From positions 1 through 7,204 of the forward strand of contig CAJWSU010000044.1 in NCBI GenBank assembly GCA_913046335.1: 7,204 bases of DNA, given 5' to 3'. A model generated the notes under the pieces. That model saw only the letters and a list, made by a program, of their open reading frames with translations. It searched no databases and was not told where the DNA came from. The DNA comes from TMED109 sp002684605 (GTDB lineage: Bacteria; Pseudomonadota; Alphaproteobacteria; TMED109). Positions 5,632 to 7,204 of this stretch are shown here, one piece after another. The stretch's first letter is position 1. Every line of letters starts with the position of its first letter. The translations under genes and the position numbers were made by a program.

Positions 5632-7101
5632 TTGGAAAAGTGGCACATAGCACTTTTAGCTATATCTATTTATTTAATTTTAGCTTTTTTAATTGGAGTT
5701 TTAGCAGGTAGAGGTAAGTCATTTTTTTCTCTATCTGAATATGCAGTAGGAGATAGGTCTTTTAATTTATTTGTGATGTGGTTTCTTATGGGAGGAACTA
5801 TATTTTCTGCTTTTGCATTTTTGGGTGGTCCAGGTTGGGCTTTTTCTAAAGGAGCGGCATCATATTATATTTTAGTTTATTGTACTTTAGGATTAATGCC
5901 CTGGTATATTATTGGACCTAAAGTAGCAAGAATAGGAAAAAAAAATAACTATATTACGATGGGTGACTTTTTAGGAGACCGCTATCAATCAAAAGCACTA
6001 ACAGTGATAGTTGGTATTATAGCAATTTTAGCTTTCATACCTTATTTAACGTTGCAAATTAAAGGTATGGCATATATTTTTAACGTTCTTACTTATGATA
6101 ATATTCCTTACTGGTTAGGAGCGCTATTATCATTTGGCATAGTAGTTATTTATGTAGCAACAAGCGGAGTAAGAGGAGCCGCTTGGAGTGATGTTTTTCA
6201 AGCTATTTTAATGTTAATTATTGCCTGGGTCTTAGGTATATATTTTGTAGAAAAACTCCATGGAGGATTAGGGAGTATGTTTAAAAGTATAGCTATGGAA
6301 AATAAAGATTTTTTATTAATAGGTGAAGAAGGATCTACAATCTCTAAAGCTAGGTATACTAGTAATATTGTAATTTCAATGATTGGATTTGTTATGTGGC
6401 CACACTTATTTACAAAATCCTATACAACAACTGAAAGAAGGATAAAAACTACTGTAGCTGTTTATCCAATTTTTGCATTATTTTTGTTACCTGTACTTTT
6501 TATAGGTTTTTCAGCTATTGGAATAGTAGAAAAAGAAGCGATAGAAAATTCAGGACAAATTCTTCCTTATTTAATAACAAACTATTTAACAGAATCAGGA
6601 GTATTGTATGGCATAGTAGGAGCAGGTGCTTTAGCCGCCGCTATGTCTTCTTCAGATGCTATTACACACGGAGCTTCAGTTTCTTTTGGAAGAGATATTT
6701 GTAAAGCAGTATATTCCGACTTATCAGAAAATGCTGAATTATGGATTATGAGATTTGCAGTATTTTTAATAGGTGCAATATCATATTTTTTAGCTATTTT
6801 TGGTGGAGAAGGTTTAATACAATTATTGTTAGGCGCTTATGGTCCTATAGCTCAGCTAGCACCTGCAGTTTATTGTTCAATTTTCTTTAGAAAAGTAAAT
6901 GCTATTTCTATAATAGTTGGAATGATTTTCGGAGTAATTTTAAATACTTACTACCAATATTTTTCTATCAGCACTCCATATGATATGCATCCTGGTTTAA
7001 TAGGACTTTTTATAAATATTTTTATAGTTATTGTATTGAGTTTTATATTTACTCAAAGTGAGAATGAAAAACAGAAATCTGAGGAATTTAGTAATATCTA
7101 G
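5632..7101 (+). CDS. Sodium:solute symporter (SSS family), possible monocarboxylate transporter
   Basis: A 489-residue inner-membrane protein, starting at TTG 5632, with about 13 hydrophobic helices and the length typical of the sodium:solute symporter family. Family features seen are the LSEYAVGDRSFN segment after the first helix, GGTIFSAFAFLGGPGWAF in the next helix, GVRGAAWSDVFQAILM in the middle, and the late GALAAAMSSSDAITHG segment followed by FGRDI (about residues 331-356), which matches the second SSS signature region. Uptake is expected to be driven by sodium. Pairing with a DUF3311 protein is typical of the branch that includes monocarboxylate permeases, and the glyoxalase neighbour would fit lactate or a related acid, but the substrate is not readable from sequence. 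It is the last gene of the cluster; its stop codon lies inside the terminator hairpin. Confidence 0.9.
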   Translation: MEKWHIALLAISIYLILAFLIGVLAGRGKSFFSLSEYAVGDRSFNLFVMWFLMGGTIFSAFAFLGGPGWAFSKGAASYYILVYCTLGLMPWYIIGPKVARIGKKNNYITMGDFLGDRYQSKALTVIVGIIAILAFIPYLTLQIKGMAYIFNVLTYDNIPYWLGALLSFGIVVIYVATSGVRGAAWSDVFQAILMLIIAWVLGIYFVEKLHGGLGSMFKSIAMENKDFLLIGEEGSTISKARYTSNIVISMIGFVMWPHLFTKSYTTTERRIKTTVAVYPIFALFLLPVLFIGFSAIGIVEKEAIENSGQILPYLITNYLTESGVLYGIVGAGALAAAMSSSDAITHGASVSFGRDICKAVYSDLSENAELWIMRFAVFLIGAISYFLAIFGGEGLIQLLLGAYGPIAQLAPAVYCSIFFRKVNAISIIVGMIFGVILNTYYQYFSISTPYDMHPGLIGLFINIFIVIVLSFIFTQSENEKQKSEEFSNI

Positions 7102-7124
7102 AGTAAATATAAATTTACTCTAGA
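7097..7124. terminator. Bidirectional hairpin terminator between convergent genes
   Basis: TCTAGAGTAAAT (7097-7108) pairs perfectly over 12 bp with ATTTACTCTAGA (7113-7124) around a 4-base loop. The symporter stop codon (7099-7101) is in the left arm. No long T run follows, only an A/T-rich tail, so efficiency is uncertain. It lies between the symporter and the end of a minus-strand gene and could serve both. Confidence 0.7.
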
Positions 7125-7135
7125 CTAATATTTAT

Positions 7136-7204
7136 TTAATTAACTAAGCTCATAGCTTTTTCATAACTTTCAAAAGCTAACTCTGAGTTGTCATGTTCAT
7201 TAGC
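7136..7204 (-). CDS. C-terminal end of a convergent gene, unidentified (partial)
   Basis: The minus strand is open from the window edge to a TAA at 7136-7138 and encodes 22 residues ending ELAFESYEKAMSLVN. Codon choice looks like that of the neighbouring genes, the peptide is helical and charged as many protein C-termini are, and the position just beyond a shared hairpin fits a convergent gene. Too little is present to name a family, and so short an open stretch could also be chance. Confidence 0.45.
   Translation of the reverse strand, partial: ANEHDNSELAFESYEKAMSLVN

Overview
The window is AT-rich (roughly one third G+C by eye) bacterial DNA, with nearly all genes on the + strand. A twin-arginine exported dehydrogenase, a c-type cytochrome, E. 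coli-like Fur operators and a GLO1-type glyoxalase I point to a Gram-negative, probably a low-GC gammaproteobacterium. A Francisella-like genome would fit, but no diagnostic marker is present and this placement is inference.

Layout. Positions 2-1525 hold a GMC-family FAD dehydrogenase large subunit (GMC-1) that lacks only its extreme N-terminus and ends at a strong hairpin terminator. A gene-poor stretch of about 500 bases follows and ends in a good sigma-70-type promoter whose start region lies under two Fur-box-like operators (2043-2083). This promoter drives a two-gene operon: a Tat-exported small subunit of the gluconate 2-dehydrogenase subunit 3 family (2101-2682) and a second GMC large subunit, GMC-2 (2694-4259). 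After a perfect 19-bp hairpin comes a small exported monoheme cytochrome c (4352-4738). A second cluster follows: glyoxalase I (4880-5422), a two-helix DUF3311-type membrane protein (5425-5628) and a sodium:solute symporter (5632-7101). It ends at a hairpin shared with the 3' end of a convergent minus-strand gene.

How the genes may work together. Small subunit, GMC flavoprotein and cytochrome c are the parts of a periplasmic sugar or sugar-acid dehydrogenase of the gluconate 2-dehydrogenase / glucoside 3-dehydrogenase / FAD-glucose dehydrogenase type. In it the flavoprotein is carried through Tat with its small subunit and passes electrons to cytochrome c. The second cluster combines methylglyoxal detoxification with a transporter that may move a monocarboxylate.

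Main observation. The two GMC proteins are close, almost gap-free paralogs. GMC-1 has the Cys-x5-Cys-x3-Cys pattern that holds a [3Fe-4S] cluster in related dehydrogenases. In GMC-2 all three cysteines are replaced (Ser192, Asn198, Asp202), and GMC-2 is the paralog under the Fur-type operators. The pair looks like an iron-sparing isoenzyme system: a presumed Fe-S form, and a cluster-less form made when iron is scarce. This is a hypothesis drawn from the sequence.
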